From: Tubulanus polymorphus
Lineage: Eukaryota > Nemertea > Palaeonemertea > Tubulaniformes > Tubulanidae
Assembly (NCBI RefSeq): GCF_964204645.1
Contig: NC_134026.1
Location: forward strand, 3,658,001-3,722,000
Length of the DNA stretch: 64,000 nt
Reading direction: 5' to 3'
Under the pieces are notes generated by a model. That model had not been told where the DNA came from. It worked only from the letters and a program-made list of their open reading frames with translations, and did no database searches. Below are positions 15,001-25,400 of this stretch, piece after piece. A program made the position numbers and the translations under genes. The stretch's first letter is position 1. Each line of letters begins with the position of its first letter.

Positions 15001-16650
15001 CGACTGTTTACTGTGGGGTTTTACCGCTTGTTTTCTATGGCTTGTTATATTGCATCTTCGAATTTATTAATTTATTTTCGAGCGGCGCTTTTTATTCGAA
15101 AACGAGCATGTGGCATCGCGGAAAAAAAACCGTGCACATATATAGAACTATAATTAAGTTGGCGGAAGTATCCGACGAACAAGACCGAACTTATCAACAT
15201 ATCTGGGGCCAAATAATCGCGGGGTATGTGAATTTCACGACGGACACGCCACCGAAAATTAGCCGTTTGACTATAAACGCTAGCAGAGCCAGTGAACAGC
15301 GTGTCGCGGTTATTTTCTGTGTATAATTAGGGAAAGCTCAGTATTATTGACGCCGAAGCTCAGATTAACCGATGTGGTTTATGTCACTAGAATTGGAGTC
15401 TGGCGGTGCTTTGTCTGCTCGCGATTATAAGTACTGTTGTATATACACAGCCGATGTGTAATAATAAATTAAGGTCAAAATTACTGTTTAATTTTATAGA
15501 TAAATTAGGCCCGTGACTAAACGGTCACTTTCGCTAATAATGGTGACTATATACGAGCTATTAATTCTTCAGTATCTGTCGAACATCTCCATTTATTGTG
15601 TCATTAAATATACGATACAGTCGAATTTTCCGCGCGATTGTTACATATTCTTTCCGAACGTGTTTATATCATTTTAGCTTGATTTACGTTTATATCTGCG
15701 AGCGCGGCTATTAAGAGATTCTGGATCGCGAAGGCTTACATCACCGGTGAAAACATTTCAAACGATCGCTATAATTCCCGATATCATGATACTGATTTAA
15801 TTTCTCAGATCATTTCTCATGAAATAAGAAGAGAAAATTTCGTATAAGATGTAGACCTAATTTTCCCTCGAATCGCTCAAACCCTGAGAATTATTTCGAG
15901 ATTTTTATTGGTTCGGATCAATGGTCGGTCAAATTGGCTCCGCGTTGACGGTCCGGCCGAGATAACTTTGATAATACATTTGATAATTTTGTATTATGTG
16001 AATAAACGCGTAATTTTACAAGGCGATTGCTGCTTTTGTGTGTAATTATGAGAAGCCAGACGCTGACTATATTTACTCAAGCTTGTTCGATGCCACTGGT
16101 GATAATAATATAAAAGATAACCACATTACAAAACATGGCGTTCGCAATATCGTTTTTGTTTATGGCCGAAAGACAAAATTAAAACCGAATATTTTTATGC
16201 AAGTCGTTTATAGAATACGAATTCAGATATTACTTATCAAATAGTATTGAAAAATATCAAGTTAAATCGTCGACGACCCGTTTGTCATATCACTATCAAT
16301 TACAGACTTCTAGCGACCGCAATGCTATCAATGCAAACAATCTACAACTAACGACTTAAAGTATTCCTAAGCTGGTTTCCTAAGCTCTGAAATCAGCGGG
16401 CTTATGTTTGGCGGCCCTTTGATATTCGAAAATATATCACTTGTAAATACACGTGCTTATGAATTAAAGTATAGCGGATTAGATATGAACGAGTCGTCTT
16501 AAGTACCCGAATTCTTCACGCTATTCATCCCCCGAGATAAGCCGAATCGCGACCATCATCTCCGTTATAAACCGGGCGCGAGTTCGGATAAACATGCTTA
16601 TTAGCTGAAATACGAGTCAATTGAGTCATAACCGATATGATTAGACCTAC

Positions 16651-16988
16651 CTGCCGGATTTCGTGATAACCATCTCCGTTCCGAGGGAATGGAATTGCTC
16701 CCAAAGATCTTTGCCGTCCAGTTCGACTTTCGGGTCGTCGTGAACATCGCTGTCGGAACAGTCCAAGGTCCGCAGAGGCCGCAAATGTTGCCCGAGAACG
16801 TCACCGTGCGAAAGAGGTGTCCTGGATACTGTCTGTTGCAGTTTAGGCAAGATTGATGCTGGTAGTCCATGATGGGGCAGCGAAACCCCTGGCAAATAAT
16901 GTGGATGTGTCAGCAAGGAATGTACGCTATAATCCGAATGCCTTGGTAGAAAGAACGGATTAAATGCCATATCCGTTTCCAGTCTCAT
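16651..16988 (-). CDS. Tbx2/3: Tbx2/3 T-box transcription factor, coding exon 1 (N-terminus and start of T-box)
   Basis: This exon encodes 112 codons plus two bases. The N-terminus contains MAFNPFFLPRHSDY, matching the family's MAY(H/N)PF-type opening. A proline/leucine/histidine-rich stretch follows (about residues 20-60), then an acidic linker (about 76-85). The T-box starts at DDPKVELDGKDLWEQFHSLG (about 84-103) and continues GTEMVITKSG. The exon ends GGCAG, followed by the donor GTAGGT. Its last two bases complete an Arg codon with the first base of exon 2, giving the family signature [18 protein letters not shown] across the junction. An in-frame stop (17019-17021) lies ten codons upstream of the first Met, so the start is in this exon. 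A second Met at 16968-16970 has the better Kozak context (G at -3, G at +4). T-box proteins of this family are nuclear DNA-binding factors, usually repressors, acting in patterning and cell-cycle control. The exon is read directly; the Tbx2/3 assignment rests on known family sequences. Confidence 0.95.
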
Positions 16989-17123
16989 CTGTACAATGTG
17001 GTATGGTAAACACCAATGCTACTGTCCTTGTGTAGTATCTCTGTGGTATATGTCACCCGTAACTATTGTGTTGCTGTACGTCGTTTAGCTTTTCGTGCGG
17101 ATAGCTTCGCGAACAACGCCGAT

Positions 17124-17153
17124 GATTGGCTGATCTGAAAGCTCGAGCCAATC
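17124..17153. promoter_or_regulatory. Two opposed CCAAT boxes (NF-Y-type)
   Basis: GATTGG and GCCAATC are separated by 17 bases, each with the preferred NF-Y flanks. Paired CCAAT boxes at -50 to -150 of a start site are common in TATA-less promoters. The match is seen in the sequence; factor binding is inferred. Confidence 0.5.
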
Positions 17154-17454
17154 CGGGTGTTAAAGGGGCGTTCGATTCACGGCTCAATAGGGGACGTCGT
17201 TAACCGTTCGGCGGCGAATCGTTCGCTTTTATTGTCAATACGTGTCCGTGTGTCAAAGAACTATAACACCATGTATATCAACGCCATCTCTCGACAAACC
17301 TTTTCTTATTCTAGTTTTTATACCCGCGTACACGAAGCGTCTAGTTTATATGCCCTAATCTTCTCGAATCGGCCGAGTTTTCGGGGTTTTTAAAAGTGTA
17401 GTCTGCGAATTTCCACCGTTTCGAAAATCACGCCCTTTTATGATTGGCGTTCAA

Positions 17455-17463
17455 AGGTGTGAA
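17455..17463 (+). promoter_or_regulatory. T-box half-site AGGTGTGAA in the Tbx2/3 promoter
   Basis: This is an exact copy of the classic T-box half-site, about 470 bp upstream of the first Met of a T-box gene. A second, inverted copy (TCACACCT) is at 18084-18091. Self-regulation is plausible but unproven. Confidence 0.45.
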
Positions 17464-17560
17464 AAGAGCTGTCAAATTAACGACTTAAATGCATTCATTT
17501 ATTATTCGCTAAGCGCCATCTTAGAAAAGCATTTCTCATGTACACTTTCGTTCTTTGGCT

Positions 17561-20500
17561 CCTGATAAAGCTATCGTTCTAAACGCGATGCTGAAAAATA
17601 CGTAAAGATGATATTAAAACTTAACGGCGAAATTGTTAACAAATAATATGCGTGAATTGCGGGTTCGGTCGGCGTGGTTACGAATAATGCATCTAATCAT
17701 TACGTATTCAGCCGCTAATCGGGCTCACGTGTTTAAGTACCACTGGCGCCGCGGCGTTCGCCGTCGGACAATGGCGTCAAACCCTGAACTCTCAGCCCCG
17801 ATCGCTCGGCAAACATTTTCATTATGCAAATGAAATCCACAAACAAATCAACCAAAACAGCATTTTATCGCGCAAATTACAGGCTACCCGGCCCAGTCGA
17901 CCACTCGAATGAATCTTCCACTGTTATCGACGTTATATATCATATTATATACGTTTCGACGCACGCTACTTATTCTAAGGAAATTCTATTTGATACGTGT
18001 TCGAAAAAAGTACCAACTTCGGGCAGTAAGACCATTAACAAACATTTTCTAAATAGAATAGAAAGTTACTATACATCCAGGCCTCACACCTATATTTTAT
18101 TACTGGTATAATATTCAGAGACTCGAAAATTCTTATAATCCTTTGTATTAACTGCTAATAATCACTACGATGGGCTATTCAGACGATAATTTTGCGTCTT
18201 CTTCAGGTCAGCAACGGACCTCATGTGTTCATATTCATCTCGCAGGGAACCAGACATGTAAATTGAGGACAATTTCGGGCCAGGAACGGATTGAAACGGG
18301 TGCGCAATTTGCGTTTTAATTTACATGCGTTGTTTCGGCGATAAAGCTCCAGTTTGAAACCCGTCCCTTTTTGTTGCCAAAACAAATGGATTCCCGGTGG
18401 TCTTTTTATCGGCGAGACAATGCCGTGTAATTGGCAATGACAGCCGAGAGGATTAATAAGTTTGTGAGAAACACGGCAAGGTGTAATGGGTTGCGCTGGG
18501 CGTCCCAGACTGCAATATCTGCTAGGCGCCAACGACAGATTGCTAGCTTGTAACTGCCGAGTAATTAAGTTAAAACTAGCGATGAGAAGGAAGTCAGAAT
18601 CGACGGGTCAATTTGTGTATTAGTTTTCTGTTCAAACAAGCGCTTTCCGAGATTAAAAAACTCCAGGACAACGACGTTTAATGCGAAATTTATAGAACCA
18701 TCCGATATCAACTATTTATAATTCACTTTTAGATTTATGGAGAAAAAGTGCGTGTACCTATTGCAGATTTTTCAAACTTGTGAAATAACCTGCGAATTTT
18801 CTGGAACTTTCAAACCGTCATTTTGTATTTGAAAATTTCTAATTTCTATAATTTTCACGATACGATTATCAAAATTCTGTAATTTATTTTGTAAAAAAAG
18901 ACCGTTGCAATTGAAATGGTGAATACGTTCTTAAAAAACAATATCCAAAAGCAGAAAATGGAATGATCGAATCGAAATGGAAAAGAAAAGAGATCAAAAA
19001 CCACGTTGTTCCACAAGAAAATTCTTAATTTATGTACGGAAAAGCCGAACTTTTATTCAGCATGAAAATTACTTACCCAAGACGGTAGAAAACAAAAACT
19101 GAAGCCCAACGATTGACACCCTGCTAGGTTCGTTTACTTACAGGTATGAGATCCGACAGCAAATACGTGATAATAAACGCTTAAACGACAAGCTGCGGAC
19201 AACGGTTGTGTTTACGTCGTTCTCTGAGCGTCAGCCATTATGAATGAGGCGTGGCTTCGCAAAGCGTCGCACAATACCAACCATTCCTCTCGCATTATAA
19301 GAAGGAAGAAAACAAAACAGCCATCAGCAGCAGTAGCTCACGTTCATACAGTGCTTTACGTTTATGTTTTTATGTTTCGGTAATACCGCGGTATATCTCG
19401 TAACGCCGGGGACACATTTTGAATGATTGGTTCGTGAAAGAATGGCATGTATGTGTGTGTGCCACGACATCTCGAAGGAAAATGAAAGCCAAAAAATCTG
19501 GTGAATATCTTCCGAATAATACAAGCTCATTAGAATATGTAGAATTCAAAGTTTTACTCATCGTAAGCTTTTCATCCCCCGCGGGCAGAAACTGCGTGAA
19601 TGATTAAAAAAAAAGATGAAGATGAAGAATGATTTTTGTGCTTATACCACGCAGGTTTCGCTATATTTTCGTCTAAGTGATTTCACTATTAAAAATGTCC
19701 ATAAACAAAACTATTTATAAGCGTTAGCGTTAATCACAAATACACAGCTTCTAGCGTTAATAAACAGTTCTCCGGTTACACCCAAATCACGTATTTTTAC
19801 ATAAATCTGTTTCGATTGATAACGATATTATTATTTCTATTCTATATCGTTAATTCGTGGCGGTTTTTCCAACGCCGATTTTCATCAAAATCGTTCGCAA
19901 ATTCCACCGTCTATCGCGAACTAAATTAATAATCGTAATAGGCAATTTTATCACGGCGGATATAGAGTTACTATGGACATAACCGTTGTATATCTATCTC
20001 ACCAGCCGCGATTTGGAAGGTGGCGAGGAGACACCGAAATTGCTGGCGATTATGGCTAATCGGGTTTCGGCGGCGTCGGACGGATTTCACCCCCTGCCAG
20101 TCACGCTGCCGTATTAAACTATAATGTACTTGTATTTTAAAACGTCACAATAGTATATCAGGTTTTTACAAATAGACTCAGTGATAGCTTGGATAATTAA
20201 CTGATATTTTGTCACAGTTTTTCTGTCGGAATCGACACGCAGAACTTTAGAAGATTCGCACCATTGGTGTCCGCATGAAAAGCGCAGGCGATATCGCTCC
20301 ACGGACCACCTGTGACACCGACAAAAGCAATATTTCAGACAAAATGAAAGACAAACCTGGAGATTGAGACACGAATGATAAGCAGCTTCTACTTTTCAAT
20401 GATGGATGGAATGAAAGATGACCTCGAAATTCGAACTTCATTGACATTTAAATGCAAACAGCCCTTATATCAATATATAATTGACTAGTATTTATAATCG

Positions 20501-23500
20501 GCTTACCTCTATAAGGTGAACAAGTACTGGCATTGTTTTATTACACCAAATGTCCCCGGTTTATGTGCGATGGGTCGATATATCAAGTAGTCAGTCAGTG
20601 GCGAGCCGGTGGAGTCCTCGGTGAACTTGCCGTTTCGACTGGAAATTCAAAATCGCTTGTTGACAATTCGAGTAAAACCGACCGTTTGATATCTAATTTA
20701 CAACCGTACTTATCACGACGGGTCGCGAGAAGGCGATATCTCACCAATAAACGGCTACAGAAGTCAAGAGTAACGGTAAATAAAACACAGTCCTTTCTCG
20801 CCTCCGAGTCGATTTATGGCACCACTAATAAAACTTGGTATCGGCATTTGACAAGATTGTTATCAGCAACCAAAGCGGCAAGACTTTGATAAATTGTCAC
20901 CGTGTTTTGTAAGAACATAGGGCCGTATGTTCTTATCTCCAAAGTTCGAGATAAACCTGATTCCTATGGTGCGTATAGACCTACAACACTCCTGAGTATC
21001 ATAGAGAGTATATAACTTGTGACTATATATCACAATTCGTTTTGATACCATAAGTATCTAGATTCCCTCGCAAAAAAATGCAAATTCAATTAGCACAATA
21101 AAATGGCGCCATTTTAAATGCGTGGCATTTCATAGCATACAGAAGGACACTTAAGGTGATCGGGCCAAAAGGAATGCTTCGAAAGATGGCTAATTTGTAT
21201 ATCGATCTATCCTCGGTGAAGGTAGACGAGTTGAGAATTTAGAGAATATTATTTTTTTAAACTTAAAATCTATGTGTATGACTTATTGGGTGCGATTACA
21301 GTGGAAAAATAACACGGTACTTGACTTATGCCGTATTAACCGAAGCGGGAAAGACTATATAGACACGTTGATCGTATGAATATATATATTTCAATATGGG
21401 TGTTAAATTGTTTTGTCCACAATTTGATTAATGTACGCCGCTCTATTTCAACCGAAAACATATCGATTACACCCGGTTTAAGCCCTATATTGAACAGATG
21501 CCATTTTAAATATTTGAAGAAGGTCGAATCTTGAAGACGCCAAATAAAGCCCGACATAATAAGGTGCTTCAAATGGAGAATTCTGTCGCCACGAGTTTTT
21601 GTCACTTCTGGTTTTGTTTAGTACGCAACAGCCGTCTGCTTTCAGCCTTACAGTATTCGCTTGAATAACATTTGTGTCTTGACTTTGTACGAGGCGCAAT
21701 TCCTTTGTGACTGTCTTGTTTGGCGGTTAAAGCACTTCACAGAGTGAATCAAATCTTTAAAAATAATATTCATAGTATAAGGCGCGGTTAACAGATGCTA
21801 CAAGGCAAATAAGCAGATGGTAAAGAAGTCGGTGGTCGCCAGGTGGCGTTGTTAACCAATATTCAACCCAACGGAATTTTCGCCATTGCGCGGTATAAAA
21901 ATGCACAAAAAGTGAAGAAACAATGTTATGAATATTATCGAAGGTTCATAGCTTCGCCACAATTCAAGATAAAATTGTTACGATAAATTTGTTTACATAT
22001 TTGCGAGATTATCATAGAGCAAGCCATCGCGTAGTATACATGTATATAATCGTGAAAAACGTCTGACCGATTTTTATACCACACCGGCGCGGTAGGCAAT
22101 ATTTTTCTCGCTCTATGTGCACGTAAACCTAGACATAAATCACACTTATTTCTATGACTTATTCAAAATACGCGGCTTTTGTTTGCAGATAATTAAACTC
22201 GTCTGATTGTGTCCGTCTCATCAATTTTGCGCGTATGCGCCAAGTCGCTGTCGCTATAGCGCGGTTCCTGATCTACCGATAAGATTCATTCGTCGCGCAT
22301 AAAGAATACGGTCGGAGACGCCGTGACTGCCTGGTAGCACGTTTAGTCTAAAAAGGCAATAGAATCGGTATCAATAAAGGTAATTTGCATTGATCGCGTT
22401 GTCACTGTTAACAGTATGAGCAGACACTATTGGTGTAACGTGGACATGGTCTAAGGTGTTCTTCTATATTATTCGACTTGTGAAAAAGCTGAATGAATTC
22501 ACGAAATAAAACTGTGATAGGTATAATTCAAGCATTCATAGGTCTGACGCCATAACACGAATTATGAATACAGCCGGTCTATGACTGGCGAAAATTCAAC
22601 GGCTTTTGTGAGAACTTTAACAAGCAGTGGGGCTTTTCAAATCGACCTCATATATAGCTAGATTTTTTTCTATCCAGTAAGAAAGTGATGTAAACTTCAG
22701 CGTTTCATGGTCAAGATATTTAAATCTTGCAGGTCGACTCAGTGGCGGCTTCAACCGAAACCTCGATGTTCTTTCAATTTGAAGGATTTTGAATTTCAAA
22801 TTTGGGGTCGGTCGCTAAAAATAATGAAGCAATATCTTATCAATCAGCGCCATCTTTTGCTACGAGTGTTTTGTAACCATAGGAACGGCAATGGCGGCAT
22901 TGTTTCATGGTTTAAACGGGATGACGCGACATCCCCGGTTCAACATTACAACGACACAAAAGATGGATCGTGACTTATCGTGAAATTCCGTTACGATCAT
23001 CAGCTCGGTACATTGTTACTCGAGAGAAAACAGTGGTTTTTGTTTGAATCTATAAAAACCCGACACGAACGAGTCGTCGTTTGTAGAACGCATAGCGATA
23101 GAAAGAATTCGACCGAATTTCACACGGTCTCTTTGAAGTAACCGGCAAAAACTATATGCGCGGCTATACTACAAACCATGACAACAACGTGATACCATAA
23201 AAAACACGAATACACGACGCATGCTATTTCATAAAATGTAAACATACCACAACCTCAGTCCAAGGAAAGGTGAAGTCTGTATGCGTATGTAAAAATATAG
23301 CAATACCAGATATAACTTGAATGTCTCTTTTGGTTTTGTAATTTTCACTTTTCTCAAGAATTCTCTTAATTTTCACAAGAAGTCACAGTTGAATTCGATA
23401 TCAATTTTCATCAGGCCAGTTGTTGAGAACTGGTGCAGTTAGTTGCTGTATTAATATAAACCCATGCGAAGCGCCGATCAATCATATGCAATATTGACGC

Positions 23501-25079
23501 GTCGCGAATATATCAATTCAAAACTTGCCAAACTTCGCTCAGTACAGCCGAGATTTCTGAGACTTAGTCGCCATATTGGATCTCAACACCGGAAGTTAAG
23601 ATCCGAACCATAAAGGTTAAGTATACAAGTTGATAATTAATAGCCGAGTCGGCCGAGACCGGAGCGGTGATTGGGCTGTCAATGCACTTCCGATTAGGGC
23701 AGATGGCGGGTGGAACTGGAACTGCTTGTTTGTATTCTATCCCTTCGTTCTTTCATTCATATACGAAATATTAAAAAGTTGTCGAGACGGCGCTATTTTT
23801 AAGTCATGACGACGACGGCAGTCGATTTGTTTTTATCGGTTCTTTGAAGTCTCAATGCCGGATAAACTGGGACGCGATACACCGCGAGCAATATCTACCA
23901 CTTCGATCGTCTAACTTTCACATACAAACCCATCCTCTTTACGAAGGCTTTTTGCACCGCGCATAAATACGTTTTGTTACAACATTTCTAATGCGAAATT
24001 TTTATAGTCGACAATAATTTATATATAGATATATGTAGTCTAGGGCCATCAGCAACTTCAACCTGTCATCTGTAGACAGCCTTTCTGTACAGCTCTCCAA
24101 TTAATTGTCATAAACAATCCGTTATAACATGCAAGTACGTATATGCATATAAATTGTCGTCTGTACGATATAAACAAATTGTAGAATTCGCGACAGAATT
24201 GACTCTGATTTTTTGCTATGCGCAAAAACCCTTCGCTGTCATGCGGACCACACAAAGTGTTGTCAATATGACGGCTCTCGTGGAAGCTGTAAGGGTCATT
24301 CACTGAAGCAAACCCTTTCAGCGGTGGTTTGTTAAAGAGTAACTTGAGCTCAATAAAGTGCCATTCGTCGTAGTATCGACGCAACAACGAGATACGCTCA
24401 CTGAAATTCGGTATCTTTTCGACATGACAATAAACAAGATTAACCCCCACATTACACTACTGGACAAAAACATAAGTTGTTAGCGATACAAAAAAATCCA
24501 TGGGCGGCCTCGTCGACTTTCTGTCGCATCTTTTCAATAGCAATATTTAGTATGAAATCATCAGTGACAATGGTATGAAAGAAGTAAATTGGAATTCATT
24601 TAGAATCGGAATTCATCCTAGTTTTTATTTTTCCATCTCATTTTCTTAATCCTATTTTCCGGACCTTATCCCAGAATATCTCCAACAGAAAAGCAACAGT
24701 TCCCAGTAACGGAAGTAAAGCGATCATCTGTTAGTAAAGCTACCGCGCTGTAAAAATGCTCATCGTAATTCATTGCATCGTTTTAGTTTGTATGCTGACA
24801 ACGCTGTTTACAGATTCGAAGACATAAAAGTCTTAGCTCGCAGTCGGGATATATGAACCGTCTGGTTTTAGGAATGACACGAAACACGATATCAAAGTCG
24901 AGAGATAAAAGACTTGGGCAAAAAGTAGACATGCGATGACCCGATCTGTCAATAGAAAAGCTCGGTGTCAAATTCTACGACGACGTTCTTTTATCGATGA
25001 TTTGTAATTTGTAACATCGTGCGATCTGTAATATGGTCAAATTGATAAAGATAAGCTACGTTTAAACTGAACATTATAC
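17561..25079. other. 5' flank of Tbx2/3, no gene recognised
   Basis: This AT-rich flank has no recognisable exon. It contains GGCGCC strings (17745, 18525, 21105) and a third CGCCATCTT at 22848-22856. Open frames at 18221-18532 (minus), 20533-20889 (plus) and 24058-24450 (minus) show no known domain. Confidence 0.6.
18084..18091 (-). promoter_or_regulatory. T-box half-site, inverted copy
   Basis: TCACACCT is the reverse complement of AGGTGTGA. It lies about 630 bp further from the gene than the site at 17455. A third exact core is at 45764-45771, far upstream. Confidence 0.35.
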
Positions 25080-25400
25080 ATTATCCATATGCTACGCATC
25101 ATGGACGACAATGACGTCACAGTTGCGTGTCGGTTACCCGGATTGTAATCAGACTCGTCTAGCGCCGTGACGTGACGACCGCTACCACGTCTGTGCGGGT
25201 AATTTTCACCAGAACTGCCTACGGATCAGTATTTCAAGCTTCAGCGGGTCAAAAAACTATGATTCAGTAAAAGTCGAACGAACACGCGATCGAGCTATCA
25301 GCGTTCAGACACGGAAACAACGTCCACTGCGCAGGCGCAGTTTCCGCCATTGCGATCATGTGATACCGCGTTGCAGACGACGATTTACGAGTTGGTGGCG
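25080..25400. promoter_or_regulatory. CpG-rich promoter-like cluster (CRE, NRF1-type dyad, E2F/YY1-like)
   Basis: This block is CpG-richer than its surroundings. A perfect CRE (TGACGTCA) lies at 25112-25119. An NRF1-type dyad TGCGCAGGCGCA lies at 25328-25339 inside longer near-palindromic arms. TTTCCGCCAT follows directly (25341-25350), resembling an E2F half-site joined to a YY1 core. Such combinations mark TATA-less transcription starts in animals. No transcript or coding exon can be assigned. It lies 8.3 kb upstream of Tbx2/3 and could be a distal promoter or an enhancer. Confidence 0.4.

Larger units (their letters stand above)
5858..16650 (-). other. Tbx2/3 intron 1 (10.8 kb)
   Basis: This intron is bounded by the donor GTAGGT after exon 1 and the acceptor tttgtccttgcag before exon 2. 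Inside are a CA microsatellite at 10921-10947, a TATA-type low-complexity run near 11985-12019, a YY1/Pho-type CGCCATCTT at 6430-6438, GGCGCC strings at 6310, 6428, 10630 and 14841, and a GC-richer block open in the minus frame at 13631-14044. I see no alternative coding exon. Long first introns of patterning genes often hold enhancers, but that is inference here. Confidence 0.9.
16989..17560 (-). promoter_or_regulatory. Tbx2/3 5' UTR and proximal promoter region
   Basis: This is the sequence immediately upstream of the start codon. On the plus strand GATTGG (17124-17129) and GCCAATC (17147-17153) form two CCAAT boxes in opposite orientation, about 23 bp apart and 136-165 bp from the first Met. 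An exact T-box half-site AGGTGTGAA (17455-17463) and a YY1/Pho-type CGCCATCTT (17514-17522) lie further upstream. No TATA box is placed convincingly, and the transcription start is unknown. An AG directly precedes the first ATG in a weak acceptor-like context, so an upstream non-coding exon cannot be excluded. Confidence 0.6.

Noticed and set aside
17159-17184. GCGTTCGATTCACGG as a tRNA T-arm / B box
   Set aside because: The T stem does not pair and no A box or acceptor stem fits upstream.
20533-20889. 118-codon plus-strand frame upstream of Tbx2/3
   Set aside because: Basic and Ser/Arg-rich without pattern; length within chance expectation.
24058-24450. 130-codon minus-strand open frame
   Set aside because: About one frame this long is expected by chance. 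No domain, no splice context and no known relatives by eye.
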